From Nocardia altamirensis NBRC 108246 (GTDB taxonomy: Bacteria > Actinomycetota > Actinomycetes > Mycobacteriales > Mycobacteriaceae): a stretch of 64,000 nt of DNA. Positions 1-7,693 of this stretch are shown one piece after another. The stretch lies in the NCBI RefSeq assembly GCF_001612685.1, contig NZ_BDAY01000025.1, forward strand, positions 62,001 through 126,000, read 5' to 3'. The stretch's first letter is position 1. Each line of letters opens with the position of its first letter. The notes under the pieces are model-generated. The model searched no databases, was not told the origin of the DNA, and worked only from the letters and a program-made list of their open reading frames with translations. Both the position numbers and the translations under genes were made by a program.

Positions 1-555
1 CACATCACCGTTGCGGGCCGCCCGCAGGAACTGGTCGATCACCGCCCGGCTGGTTTCCGCGTCCGGCTCGTAGCGCTTACGCCTGGCCTGCACGTGTTGT
101 CTGGCACGGTGCGCAATCTGGCGCACCGTGCTGTCCGTCTTGCCGATCATGTCGGCAATCTCGACAAGACTGTGGCCGAACACCTCCGACAGCACGAACA
201 CGGCCCGCTCGGTCGGACCGAGCGTTTCCAGCACGAGCAGCATCGCCATCGACACCGATTCGGCAAGCACCACATCGTGACTGGCGTCATGTTCGGTCCG
301 GATCGGCTCCGGCAACCAGGTGCCGACATAATCTTCGCGACGGCGCCGCACCGACCGCAACTGATTCAGCGCCTGCCGCGTAACAACCCGCACCAGGTAT
401 GCCCGCGGGTGCGCTACCTCGTCCGGGTGCACATCACGCCACCGAAGATAGCTGTCCTGCAACACATCCTCGGCGTCAGCCGCACTACCGAGGATCTCGT
501 ACGCGATCGTGAACAGCAGCGGCCGCAGCCGGTCGAACGCCTCAGACTCACTCAT
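1..555 (-). CDS. ECF41-type RNA polymerase sigma factor (SigJ-like), C-terminus beyond window
   Basis: Extracytoplasmic-function sigma factor. The frame opens with ATG at 553-555 and runs without a stop off the left edge (185 residues visible). Region 2 lies at about residues 8-75 and contains the core-binding/-10 segment ADAEDVLQDSYLRW. Region 4 lies at about 105-160, with the helix-turn-helix SLVEIADMIGKTDSTVRQ. The visible end, VIDQFLRAARNGDV, is the beginning of an NTF2/SnoaL-like domain. That fused C-terminal domain is the hallmark of the ECF41 group, where it modulates sigma activity in place of a separate anti-sigma factor (family knowledge). The next gene is divergent. The target promoter is unknown. 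Confidence is high for sigma factor and good for ECF41. Confidence 0.88.
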   Translation of the reverse strand, partial: MSESEAFDRLRPLLFTIAYEILGSAADAEDVLQDSYLRWRDVHPDEVAHPRAYLVRVVTRQALNQLRSVRRRREDYVGTWLPEPIRTEHDASHDVVLAESVSMAMLLVLETLGPTERAVFVLSEVFGHSLVEIADMIGKTDSTVRQIAHRARQHVQARRKRYEPDAETSRAVIDQFLRAARNGDV

Positions 556-867
556 CGGCCCGCCGCCGTCCCCGAGCCGGACCGGACAGCGGCGACGACA
601 CAGCGGAGCATCTGTTCTCTGACCACGCCTACCAACGTATCGTCGGCACCCGCACCTGCATGCAGTGCACCGAACGCTCCACCAGGCTCGACCTGGCGGG
701 CCCAACCTCGCCAGACTTCGGCAATCCGCGAAATAGCGAGCAGATCAACGTGATTCGCACATCGACGGGTACGGAGCGGTAGGCTGCCGCTGTCACCGGT
801 TCGGCTCGGCCCTCGACGGAGTTGTCATTGCGAGCTCGCGCCCTGGTCGCCGGACGGAGAAGAGCTC
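556..867. other. Intergenic stretch between divergent genes
   Basis: These 312 bases separate the start of the sigma-factor gene from the lipoprotein gene. No frame here has a convincing start, ribosome site and composition, so I see no gene. Promoters for both flanking genes must lie here, but I cannot point to convincing -35/-10 boxes. Confidence 0.5.
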
Positions 868-1314
868 GTGATGAAGAACGCCGCCGCCGCGGCCACCGTT
901 TCGCTGGTGCTGGTTGGCTGTTCAGGTTGTGATTCCACCACGCCGTCCACTCCGTCCGGAACGACAGCGGTGCCGATTGCCGCCGTGAACCCGGCGCCGA
1001 CGACGGAAGCCGCCGCGAATCCGATCCTGCTGTCGGACCATGGCATGGCCGTCAGCAATGTGGACGGCGCAGGCAACACCTTCATCCTGACTCGATGCGG
1101 CTGGACCGGGGACGGACCGCAGATCGACGGCGTCGCCACCGACGGCACGACGGTCGTGTTCGCCAGCCGCGGCCGCCGGATCAACCTGCGGGGGCCGGCG
1201 GGCAACTTCGAAGGCGCTTTGCTCACTTGGGAATTCACCAAGACCGGCTTCAAACTCTCCGGAGACGAGGTCGCCGGACACCGCAAGTGGGCCCTTGCCA
1301 CCGATTGCAGCTAG
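868..1314 (+). CDS. Small secreted lipoprotein
   Basis: Predicted cell-envelope lipoprotein of 148 residues. The N-terminus has a short hydrophobic signal ending in the lipobox LVGC (Cys at about residue 18), followed by a Ser/Thr/Pro-rich linker. A compact domain follows (about residues 55-148) with two cysteines, one in TRCGW and one in the last three residues, which could form a disulfide. The layout recalls the LpqH/19-kDa antigen class of mycolic-acid bacteria, but similarity by eye is weak, so no family is assigned. A GGAG motif at 856-859 precedes GTG 868; ATG 871 is an equally possible start. Function unknown; a surface or ligand-binding role is only inference. It is convergent with the DJ-1/PfpI gene 14 bases downstream. 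Confidence 0.72.
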   Translation: MMKNAAAAATVSLVLVGCSGCDSTTPSTPSGTTAVPIAAVNPAPTTEAAANPILLSDHGMAVSNVDGAGNTFILTRCGWTGDGPQIDGVATDGTTVVFASRGRRINLRGPAGNFEGALLTWEFTKTGFKLSGDEVAGHRKWALATDCS

Positions 1315-1328
1315 GCGGTGTCTCGCCG

Positions 1329-1949
1329 CTAAACGGTGGTGAAAGTGGTTTGAAGATAGGGAGTTACGTTGTTCATCGCCCGGGCGACGTAGTCTTCTTT
1401 TTCGCCGACCGGCGCGACGTAGCGGATCGCGTCTTCGGCGGCTTCGCGGCCGACCAAGCGGGCGATGATCCAGGCGGCCAGGTAGTGCGAGGCGAGGCAG
1501 CCGCCTGCGGTGGCGATGGTGTTCTCTGCGTAGAAGGGCTGGTTGAGGACCTCGACTCCGGCCGCGACCACCCATGGCTTGGTCGTGAGGTCAGTACAGG
1601 CGGGGATGCCGTCGAGCAGGCCGAGCTTGGCGAGGACGAGCGCACCGGAGCATTGGGCGGCGATCAACTGGCGGGCAGGATCCAGGTTTCCCAGCACGTC
1701 CATGATGGCGGGGGTCTCGACGACCTCGCGGGTCTTGGCGCCACTACCGACGATGACAGCATCTGCGGCACAGGCTGTTTCGAGGTCGACCATGGACTCG
1801 ATCACCACACCGTTCATGGACCGGACAGTGCGCGTCGGGCTGGCGATCGATACTTGCCAGCCGGGCAGCCGCACTCGGTTGAGAACGCCGAGGGCGATCA
1901 GCGAATCGAGCTCGTTGTATCCCTCGAAGGTCAGGATCGCGATGTGCAT
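1329..1949 (-). CDS. DJ-1/PfpI family protein
   Basis: Class-I glutamine-amidotransferase-like fold protein of 206 residues, the usual length for single-domain DJ-1/PfpI members. The nucleophile-elbow Cys100 is in AAQCSGALVLAK, and an early acidic residue (Glu9 in FEGYNELD) occupies the position that usually tunes the cysteine. Members include proteases, chaperones, glyoxalases and isonitrile hydratase-like enzymes; the sequence alone does not tell which. The start at 1949 is supported by AAAGGA seven bases upstream. It stands alone between a convergent lipoprotein gene and a promoter region shared with the next plus-strand gene. Family certain, reaction unknown. Confidence 0.87.
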   Translation of the reverse strand: MHIAILTFEGYNELDSLIALGVLNRVRLPGWQVSIASPTRTVRSMNGVVIESMVDLETACAADAVIVGSGAKTREVVETPAIMDVLGNLDPARQLIAAQCSGALVLAKLGLLDGIPACTDLTTKPWVVAAGVEVLNQPFYAENTIATAGGCLASHYLAAWIIARLVGREAAEDAIRYVAPVGEKEDYVARAMNNVTPYLQTTFTTV

Positions 1950-2291
1950 GGCGGTGTCCTTTCAGCCTGATAGACGCAGCCTAAGACCATCACCCGCCAG
2001 GCACTCGAGAGAGTGCGGCAAGTAGTCGACGACGACGCGTTCCATTGACTGCGGAAACCGATCGCGCCGGGCAATGAATCCCGAGTGACGCACACCACAG
2101 ATGCGCCCCCGAATCCTCGAATACCGCCTCCGAACTGCAGGTATTCGGTGTCAGGGCGGTGCACGAACGACCGCGACCGGCCCGCAGACAACCTACCGTT
2201 TGCCAAAAGTTAGCTGTACGGTTCTCCTTAGAGCACGAGACATCACAAGAGCCGAGTTCCATACCGACTCGACACGACGAGGATGAACCAG
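1950..2291. other. Intergenic stretch between divergent genes
   Basis: These 342 bases lie between the DJ-1/PfpI gene and the small membrane-protein gene. There is a locally AT-richer patch around 2195-2235 that could carry the promoter for the rightward genes. Short open frames on both strands lack ribosome sites and recognisable sequence, so I call no gene here. Confidence 0.45.
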
Positions 2292-2534
2292 ATGGCCAGA
2301 ACCGAGACCGCGTCCGGCGACGTCGCACTCGCACCGGTTGCCTGCGCCGTCGGCTTCTTCATGCTGCTCGCGGCCTTCGCGCACCTGGATCGGGTGCCAG
2401 GATGGGCCGACGACTACGGCGCGATTCTGGTCTACCTGGCCTTCTTCCTCTACATGTCCCTCGCCGGCCGCCTGACCTGGTGGGGCGTCGATATCCTCTA
2501 CGCGCGCATGAAGACCGGCCGCCCCGGCCGATGA
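2292..2534 (+). CDS. Small membrane protein, unknown function
   Basis: Protein of 80 residues from ATG 2292, or 83 from ATG 2283. I prefer 2292 because GAGGA at 2279-2283 sits at normal spacing from it. Two hydrophobic segments are visible, one around VACAVGFFMLLAAF and one around AILVYLAFFLYMSLAG, so a two-helix membrane protein is likely, with a basic C-terminus (MKTGRPGR). Its stop overlaps the start of the next gene as ATGA (2531-2534), so the two are probably co-translated. No family recognised. Confidence 0.6.
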   Translation: MARTETASGDVALAPVACAVGFFMLLAAFAHLDRVPGWADDYGAILVYLAFFLYMSLAGRLTWWGVDILYARMKTGRPGR

Positions 2535-2851
2535 GCGTCACCCGGTCAGTCGTAGCCATCCTGGCGACCGTGACTGCGGGCGTCGGCCTCGGCTTCGCCG
2601 CCCTCGCCACACCGACCGCCGCCGCCGACCCCTGCGCGGAATGGCAGCAGCTGCACCCCGGCTGGCCGTGCAGCGCACCGTTGGCCCCGGTCGCACCAAA
2701 CACCGGCGGCATCGAGCCGAGGCAAGGCACCAGCCACGACGGGCGAATCCCGTTGCTGCTCTTGGCCGGTGCCGCAGCCTTCGCCGCACCCGCTCCCGGC
2801 TACGCGGCGGCAGTCAAGCACGGCAACGGACGATCACTGCCGATCGAGTAG
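2531..2851 (+). CDS. Small secreted protein, unknown function
   Basis: Protein of 106 residues. The N-terminus (residues 1 to about 34) is a classical signal peptide: basic start, hydrophobic run and a TAAA/D cleavage-like site. The mature part begins DPCAEWQQLHPGWPC, a two-cysteine motif typical of short exported proteins of mycolic-acid actinobacteria. A second hydrophobic stretch (LLLLAGAAAFAAPAPGY) near the C-terminus might anchor it. The start overlaps the stop of the preceding gene. The last 18 bases overlap the convergent TetR gene. No function assigned. Confidence 0.58.
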   Translation: MSVTRSVVAILATVTAGVGLGFAALATPTAAADPCAEWQQLHPGWPCSAPLAPVAPNTGGIEPRQGTSHDGRIPLLLLAGAAAFAAPAPGYAAAVKHGNGRSLPIE

Positions 2852-3415
2852 ACGTTCGGCGGCGCGACATCCGCGAGTGATCGCGTCGCCGCGGCCGAAC
2901 AATTGGCGATCGTGGTTGGCCTGCAACAGCAGCGCGTGCAACTCGAAAACAAGCTGCTCGATATCGGTGTCGGGCGGTAGTTCACCCAACCGTCTTGCGA
3001 GTTCGGCCTCTCGCCGCAGCAGCGCGTAGCCGTTCTCGACGGCACGGGCGATGGCATCGCGCACCGGCCCGGTCCGTCCGTCCAGCTCGCTGGCGGCCGC
3101 AACGAAAAGGCAACCGCCCTCGAAGATTTCGAGGTAGTCGAACCAGCCCGAGAGCAGCGCACGCAGCCGTGGCAGCCCGTCGGTCGCCGACTGTGCAGGT
3201 TGCCGGACGTGCCGATCGAAGACTCCCACCGCCGCCTCGACGATCGCGAGCTGAAGGTCCTGCTTGGTGCCGAACAGCGTTTGGATTCCGCTCTTGCTGG
3301 TCTGCAGCGCCTCGGCCAAACCACCGAGCGAGAGGCCCTCCAGCCCAGTGCTGGACGCGACGTGCACGGCACGGTCCAGGACCAACGAACGACGGGCATC
3401 ACCTGATCGAGACAT
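2834..3415 (-). CDS. TetR/AcrR-family transcriptional regulator
   Basis: Repressor-type protein of 193 residues. The N-terminal DNA-binding domain (about residues 8-55) has the helix-turn-helix LGGLAEALQTSKSGIQTLF, followed by an all-helical ligand/dimer domain that resembles the TetR_C group found beside NTF2-like and oxidoreductase genes. The start at 3415 lies inside an array of ATACG/CGTAT inverted repeats shared with the divergent NTF2-like gene. It therefore probably represses both that gene pair and itself (inference). The ligand is unknown. The 3' end overlaps a convergent small gene by 18 bases. Confidence 0.9.
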   Translation of the reverse strand: MSRSGDARRSLVLDRAVHVASSTGLEGLSLGGLAEALQTSKSGIQTLFGTKQDLQLAIVEAAVGVFDRHVRQPAQSATDGLPRLRALLSGWFDYLEIFEGGCLFVAAASELDGRTGPVRDAIARAVENGYALLRREAELARRLGELPPDTDIEQLVFELHALLLQANHDRQLFGRGDAITRGCRAAERLLDRQ

Positions 3416-3488
3416 ACGTCCGATCGTATCGGAACATACGACCGACCGTATTGACGCATACGACCGTATCTAATACGGTCGTATGCGT
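3414..3488. promoter_or_regulatory. Operator array of the TetR regulator (three inverted-repeat boxes)
   Basis: Box 1 is ATACGTCCGATCGTAT at 3414-3429, overlapping the TetR start codon. Box 2 is ATACGACCGACCGTAT at 3436-3451. Box 3 is a perfect inverted repeat with 16-base arms, 3454-3469 and 3473-3488, around the spacer CTA; its right arm reads ATACGGTCGTATGCGT. The recurring half-site is ATACGACCG or its complement. The position between divergent genes fits autoregulation plus control of the NTF2-like/DUF3237 pair. That TetR binds here is inferred. Confidence 0.75.
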
Positions 3489-3517
3489 AGCACCGCATCA
3501 GCACCGAAGGATTCGCC

Positions 3518-3913
3518 ATGACAGCAAGAACTCTCGACCTCACCGCGCTCGCTGCGCAGTACCTCGAAGCCTGGACGTCGCACGACGTCGATGCCATCGT
3601 TGCCATGCACACCGCCGACGCACGCTTTCAGACGCACGGACGCACCGACGTCATCACCGGACGAGATGCCTTGCGGCAGACCTTCGCCGGGATTCTGGAC
3701 CTCTATCCGAACTTGGGCTGCGACACGCACCGGCTGCTGTTCGGACCGGCGCACTGGGTACTCGACTGGACGCTGACTTTCGACGCCGCCGATGGGCAGC
3801 GCCGCGGCTTCCAATGCCTGGACGTGGTGGAGGTGTCCGAGGGCCTCGTCTCCCGCAAGGACACCTACTTCGACTTCGCCCAGGCGCGAGCAGCATTCGG
3901 CGGCCAGGCATGA
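3518..3913 (+). CDS. NTF2-like/SnoaL-fold protein
   Basis: Protein of 131 residues with the SnoaL/NTF2-like pattern. It opens with a helix, AAQYLEAWTSHDVDAIVAMH, then has 'F' and 'G' core motifs and a C-terminal strand VEVSEGLVSRKDTYFDF. The fold hosts isomerases, cyclases, hydrolases and ligand-binding proteins; the visible residues do not decide between them. ATG 3518 follows AAGG at 3507-3510. The stop overlaps the start of the DUF3237 gene (ATGA), so they form a two-gene operon under the divergent TetR regulator. A detoxifying or small-molecule-converting role is plausible but unproven. Confidence 0.8.
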   Translation: MTARTLDLTALAAQYLEAWTSHDVDAIVAMHTADARFQTHGRTDVITGRDALRQTFAGILDLYPNLGCDTHRLLFGPAHWVLDWTLTFDAADGQRRGFQCLDVVEVSEGLVSRKDTYFDFAQARAAFGGQA

Positions 3914-4407
3914 CCACCGACGTCGGCGCACCGTTGTTCGAACGCGCGCTCATCGACGCGGCGCCCGTCGATCACCTCTGCGATCTCAGCATCGATCTGG
4001 AGCCGACGCAGATCATCGGCACGCCGGTGGGTACGCGCTTCACCTACATCGTGAAGGGTGGCCGATTCACCGGTCCCCGCTTACAGGGGAGCCTGCTCCC
4101 CGGCGGCGGCGATTGGGCGACCGTCGGCAGCGACGGCATCGGCCGCCTGGACGTGCACGCGACCCTCCGCACGGACGACGGCGCTTTCATCCACTACGAA
4201 TCGCGCGGCGTTGCCGTCTTCCCGCCCGACGGCCGCAAACGGCTGGCCGACGGCGAACGAATTCCGTTCGAGGAAAGCTACATTCGCATGACGCCGAAGT
4301 TCGAGACGGCCGACCCCAACTACACCTGGGTCAACGGGCTTGTCATCCTCGGATACGCGGAACTCTCCAAGGGCCACTTCGATCACCGCATGTACCGGGT
4401 CTACTGA
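3910..4407 (+). CDS. DUF3237 family protein
   Basis: Protein of 165 residues that matches the DUF3237 beta-barrel family by its blocks: an N-terminal strand ending in GTPVGTRFTYIVKGGRFTGP, a central GGDWATVGSDGIGRLDVHATLR, and a C-terminal NYTWVNGLVILGYAEL. The family has no established reaction that I can name with confidence, and several members sit beside NTF2-like or oxidoreductase genes. It is translationally coupled to the NTF2-like gene by an ATGA overlap at 3910-3913. A strong hairpin follows the stop. Confidence 0.82.
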   Translation: MTTDVGAPLFERALIDAAPVDHLCDLSIDLEPTQIIGTPVGTRFTYIVKGGRFTGPRLQGSLLPGGGDWATVGSDGIGRLDVHATLRTDDGAFIHYESRGVAVFPPDGRKRLADGERIPFEESYIRMTPKFETADPNYTWVNGLVILGYAELSKGHFDHRMYRVY

Positions 4408-4412
4408 ACACT

Positions 4413-4453
4413 CGACCGCGGTGCCGTCGCGAGCGCGTCCGGCACCGCGGTCG
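4413..4453. terminator. Bidirectional hairpin terminator
   Basis: Perfect 14-base inverted repeat CGACCGCGGTGCCG (4413-4426) and its complement (4440-4453) with a 13-base loop. It lies between the convergent DUF3237 and GntR genes. There is no long T-tract, as is common for high-GC actinobacterial terminators. Confidence 0.75.
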
Positions 4454-4481
4454 GTCTCGCCCGATCAAGGGATCGGATTTC

Positions 4482-5210
4482 TCACGTGCGCGCGACGAAC
4501 CGGAAGCGATCGCCGCGATAGACGGATCGGGTCCATTCGATGGCACGGCCGGTGGGGTCGGCGGCGCGACGCTGGATGAGCAGGGTCGGGGATCCGACCG
4601 CGACGCCGAGCAGGTTCGCTTCGTCGGGGGTGGTGAGGGCGGTTTCGACAGTGTCCTCGACGGCCGCGACTTCGATGCCGTAGCAGTCGCGCAGGGTCGC
4701 GTACAGCGAGCCGTGTTCCGCGAGGCGGCGGGCGAGGTTCGGCAGCCGATCGGCGAGGTGGGCGATCTCGATGGCCAACGGTTCGCCGTCGACCGAGCGG
4801 AGTCGCTCGAGGCGGTGGATCCGGTGGCCCGGCATGATGGCGAGCTGCTCGGCGACGATCTCGTCCGCGGGCACCTTGGTCAGCGCGAGGATGCGTGAAC
4901 TCACCTGCAGCCCTTGATCATTGAGATCGTCGGTGAGCGACGTCAACTGCTGCAGGTGCACGACTTTCGGCGGCGCGACGAAGGTGCCGCTGCCCTGGAC
5001 ACGCCGCAGCAGACCCTCGGCGGCGAGTTCGGCGAGCGCTTTGCGCAGCGTGGTGCGCGAGGTCGCGAGCTGGTCGGCGAGCACGCGCTCCGGCGGCAGC
5101 GCGGCGGACGATTCCATCGTGCCGATGAGCCTGCGCAAGGCCAGTTTGGTGTCGTAATACCGCGGATGCGGCTGCATGACTTCCGGAGCGATCCCGGCGG
5201 CGTTAACCAT
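4482..5210 (-). CDS. GntR/HutC-family repressor (DasR/NagR-like)
   Basis: Protein of 242 residues. A winged helix-turn-helix spans about 24-82 (LPPERVLADQLATSRTTLRKAL, then the wing GSGTFVAPPK). A UTRA effector domain spans about 100-240 (HRIHRLERLRSVDGEPLAIE). HutC-type members with this architecture sense amino-sugar phosphates or other metabolites; DasR and NagR bind GlcN-6-P/GlcNAc-6-P (family knowledge). The adjacent divergent operon encodes a sugar transporter, a GlcNAc-kinase-like ATPase and a SIS protein, which supports an amino-sugar effector. Two palindromes in the shared promoter are its probable operators. Confidence 0.9.
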   Translation of the reverse strand: MVNAAGIAPEVMQPHPRYYDTKLALRRLIGTMESSAALPPERVLADQLATSRTTLRKALAELAAEGLLRRVQGSGTFVAPPKVVHLQQLTSLTDDLNDQGLQVSSRILALTKVPADEIVAEQLAIMPGHRIHRLERLRSVDGEPLAIEIAHLADRLPNLARRLAEHGSLYATLRDCYGIEVAAVEDTVETALTTPDEANLLGVAVGSPTLLIQRRAADPTGRAIEWTRSVYRGDRFRFVART

Positions 5211-5250
5211 GCCGCAGAACCTACCGCTCCGCCTCCGAGTTGACGCCGGA

Positions 5251-5296
5251 ATTGGCGTATGCCAATCTCGTCACCGGCAAATTGGTGTACACCAAT
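5251..5296. promoter_or_regulatory. Paired GntR operators
   Basis: Two 16-base palindromes, ATTGGCGTATGCCAAT (5251-5266, near-perfect) and ATTGGTGTACACCAAT (5281-5296, perfect), are spaced exactly 30 bases start to start, or about three DNA turns. They lie between the GntR gene and the transporter gene, 35 bases upstream of its start. The dyad style resembles HutC/DasR-type operators. Binding is inferred. Confidence 0.78.
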
Positions 5297-5330
5297 TACT
5301 TCCCTGATCAACGGTGAGAGGCGAAGAAAC

Positions 5331-6749
5331 ATGCAGTTCGTGGCCGAGCTACGGGCGTCGTCCCGGTTGGGGGTGCTGGTCGGTGTCGCGGCCGCCAGCG
5401 TCGGGGTGATCTACGGCTACGACCTGTCCAACATCGCAGGCGCGCTGCTGTTCATCACCGAAGAATTCGGCCTGACCACCCGGCAGCAGGAGCTGCTCAC
5501 CACCGCGGTGGTGATCGGCGAGATCGCGGGCGCGATCGGCGGCGGTGTGCTCGCGAACCGGATCGGCCGCAAGAAGTCGATGGTGCTCGTCGCGGCGACC
5601 TACGGTGCGTTCGCACTGCTCGGTGCGTTGTCGACGGCGCTGCCGATGCTGGTGGCTGCCCGCTTCGCGCTCGGCATCACGATCGGCATCTCGGTGGTCG
5701 TTGTGCCGGTGTTCGTCGCGGAGTCCGCGCCGACCAGGGTCCGCGGCGCGTTGCTGGTTGCGTATCAGATGGCGACGGTGATCGGCATCATCATCGGCTA
5801 TCTCGCCGCGTACCTGCTCGCCGGTTCGCAGAGCTGGCGGTGGATGCTCGGGCTGGCCGCCGTCCCCGCCGTGCTCACGACCGTGCTGTTGTTGCGCCTG
5901 CCCGACAGTGCGCGCTGGTATGTGATGAAGGGCCGCATCGACGAGGCGCGCCGCGTGCTGCGCCGCGTGGAACCCGAGCTCGACACCGACGTCCAACTCG
6001 CGGAAATCCAACGCGGCCTGCGCGAGGAATCCGGCGGCGCCGCGCTGCGGGAGATGCTGCGCAAGCCGTACCTGCGGGCAACCGTGTTCGTCGTCGGACT
6101 CGGCTTCTTCATCCAGATCACCGGCATCAACGCGATCGTCTACTACAGCCCGCGACTATTCGAGGCGATGGGCTTCCGTGGCCATTTCGCGCTCCTCGTG
6201 CTGCCCGCGCTGGTTCAGGTCGCGGCGTTGGCTGCGGTGCTGGTTGCGCTGGTGCTGGTCGACCGGGTCGGGCGCAGACCGATTCTGTTGTCCGGCATCG
6301 GCATGATGATCGCGGCCAACGTGCTGCTCATCGCGGTATTCCTGGCCGGCTCCGATTTCGGTGGTGTGCTGACCGTGCTCGGGTTCCTCGGGGTGCTGCT
6401 GTTCACCGTCGGCTTCACCTTCGGATTCGGTGCGCTGGTCTGGGTTTACGCAGGCGAGAGCTTCCCGGCGCGGCTGCGTTCGACGGGCTCGAGCGCGATG
6501 CTCACCTCGGACCTCGTCGCGAATGCCATTGTGGCGGGCGCGTTCTTGACGATGCTCGAATCCCTCGGCGGTGCAGGCACATTCATGGTCTTCGGCGTGC
6601 TCGCGGTGGCGGGATTCGCGTTCGTCTACAAATTGGCGCCGGAGACCAAGGGGCGTCAGCTCGAGGAGATCCAGCACTACTGGGGCAACGGTGGACGCTG
6701 GCCGGAAGCGCCGAGCACCGCAGCGGCCACCCAGGAGGTGCGCTCGTGA
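5331..6749 (+). CDS. Sugar-porter (SP) family MFS transporter
   Basis: Integral membrane protein of 472 residues with twelve predicted helices. SP-family signatures are present: an N-half RIGRKK loop, VPVFVAESAPTRVRGAL after helix 6 (the PESPR-like motif), a second DRVGRRP loop, and PETKG at the C-terminus. It is most similar in style to proton-sugar symporters such as XylE/GalP (family knowledge). ATG 5331 follows GGTGAGAGG. It is the first gene of a three-gene unit; its stop overlaps the kinase start (GTGA). The neighbouring kinase and SIS genes suggest uptake of N-acetylglucosamine or a related amino sugar (inference). Confidence 0.9.
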   Translation: MQFVAELRASSRLGVLVGVAAASVGVIYGYDLSNIAGALLFITEEFGLTTRQQELLTTAVVIGEIAGAIGGGVLANRIGRKKSMVLVAATYGAFALLGALSTALPMLVAARFALGITIGISVVVVPVFVAESAPTRVRGALLVAYQMATVIGIIIGYLAAYLLAGSQSWRWMLGLAAVPAVLTTVLLLRLPDSARWYVMKGRIDEARRVLRRVEPELDTDVQLAEIQRGLREESGGAALREMLRKPYLRATVFVVGLGFFIQITGINAIVYYSPRLFEAMGFRGHFALLVLPALVQVAALAAVLVALVLVDRVGRRPILLSGIGMMIAANVLLIAVFLAGSDFGGVLTVLGFLGVLLFTVGFTFGFGALVWVYAGESFPARLRSTGSSAMLTSDLVANAIVAGAFLTMLESLGGAGTFMVFGVLAVAGFAFVYKLAPETKGRQLEEIQHYWGNGGRWPEAPSTAAATQEVRS

Positions 6750-7648
6750 CCACCACGCTCGGCCTGGACATCGGCGGGTCCAAGACGATGGCGGTGCGCG
6801 CCGAGGGCGGCGTCGCCGTCGCCGAGGCGCGGGCAGGCAGCGCCAACGTGGCCTCGGTCGGCGTGCACGAGGCAGGCCGCCAACTCGATGCCATTCTCGA
6901 ACGAGTCGGCGCCTACGGCGTCAAGGCCGTGTGCGCGGGCGCGGCGGGCGCCGATACTCCGGAAGGCTGTGCCCGACTGCGGGATCTGCTCGCGGAACGG
7001 CTGCCCGATGCGATGATTCGCGTGGTGCACGACAGCGAACTCGTGCTCGCGGCGGCAGGCGTCGATGACGGTGTCGCGCTCATCTCGGGCACCGGTTCGG
7101 TCGCCTGGGGCAGGCACGACGGCCGGACCGCGCGGGCCGGTGGCTGGGGATATCTGCTCGGTGACCAAGGCAGCGGTTACGCGATGGCCCGCGCGGCCGT
7201 GTGCCGTGCGCTGGCCGCCGTCGACCGCGGCGAACCCGCGGACCGGCTCGGTCGGGCGATGGCCGCCGAGTGCGGGCTACGCTCCACGGAACAACTGCTC
7301 GACCATTTCTACAACCACACCGACCGCAGGTATTGGGCGCGCCGCGCCAGCGTTGTCGTCGAATTGGCCGAGGCGGGCGATTCGGCCGGCCGCGCGATCG
7401 TCGAGGAAGCCGTCGCCGATCTGGCCGACCTCGTCGGTACGGTCGCCGACCGGCTGTCGTGCCGCGGACCGGTGATCGTCGCAGGTGGGATGGCGGTGAA
7501 CCAGCCGCTGGTGCACAACGAGCTGCGCAGGACGCTCGCCGCGCGCGGTATCGACGATATGCGAGTGCTTGATGCCGACCCGGTCCATGGCGCGCTGCGG
7601 TTGGCGGCGCAACTCCTGGACCGTGACGCGGTCGCACTGTCCGGATAG
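6746..7648 (+). CDS. N-acetylglucosamine kinase-like protein (BadF/BadG ATPase family)
   Basis: Sugar kinase of 300 residues in the ASKHA fold. The N-terminal phosphate-1 loop is GLDIGGSKT, the phosphate-2 region is ALISGTGSVAWG followed by GGWGYLLGDQGSG, and the adenosine loop near the C-terminus is VIVAGGMAVN. The pattern is that of GlcNAc/glucosamine kinases of the BadF/BadG/BcrA/BcrD family, which phosphorylate the sugar at O-6 (family knowledge). GTG 6746 overlaps the transporter stop and follows a strong AGGAGG at about 6732-6737. With the next gene it would yield GlcN(Ac)-6-phosphate for catabolism. No separate deacetylase (nagA) gene is visible here. Confidence 0.87.
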   Translation: MTTTLGLDIGGSKTMAVRAEGGVAVAEARAGSANVASVGVHEAGRQLDAILERVGAYGVKAVCAGAAGADTPEGCARLRDLLAERLPDAMIRVVHDSELVLAAAGVDDGVALISGTGSVAWGRHDGRTARAGGWGYLLGDQGSGYAMARAAVCRALAAVDRGEPADRLGRAMAAECGLRSTEQLLDHFYNHTDRRYWARRASVVVELAEAGDSAGRAIVEEAVADLADLVGTVADRLSCRGPVIVAGGMAVNQPLVHNELRRTLAARGIDDMRVLDADPVHGALRLAAQLLDRDAVALSG

Positions 7649-7693
7649 GCCGCCTTCGCGGGGCTGGATAAGACTTTGACATCGAGGAGTGGA

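Noticed and set aside
1315..1328. Possible hairpin between the lipoprotein and DJ-1/PfpI genes
   Set aside because: The stem is only four to five bases and could arise by chance in GC-rich DNA.
1931..2334. Short minus-strand open frames between the DJ-1/PfpI and small membrane-protein genes
   Set aside because: No ribosome sites, poor codon bias and no recognisable sequence; they overlap the promoter region of both neighbours.
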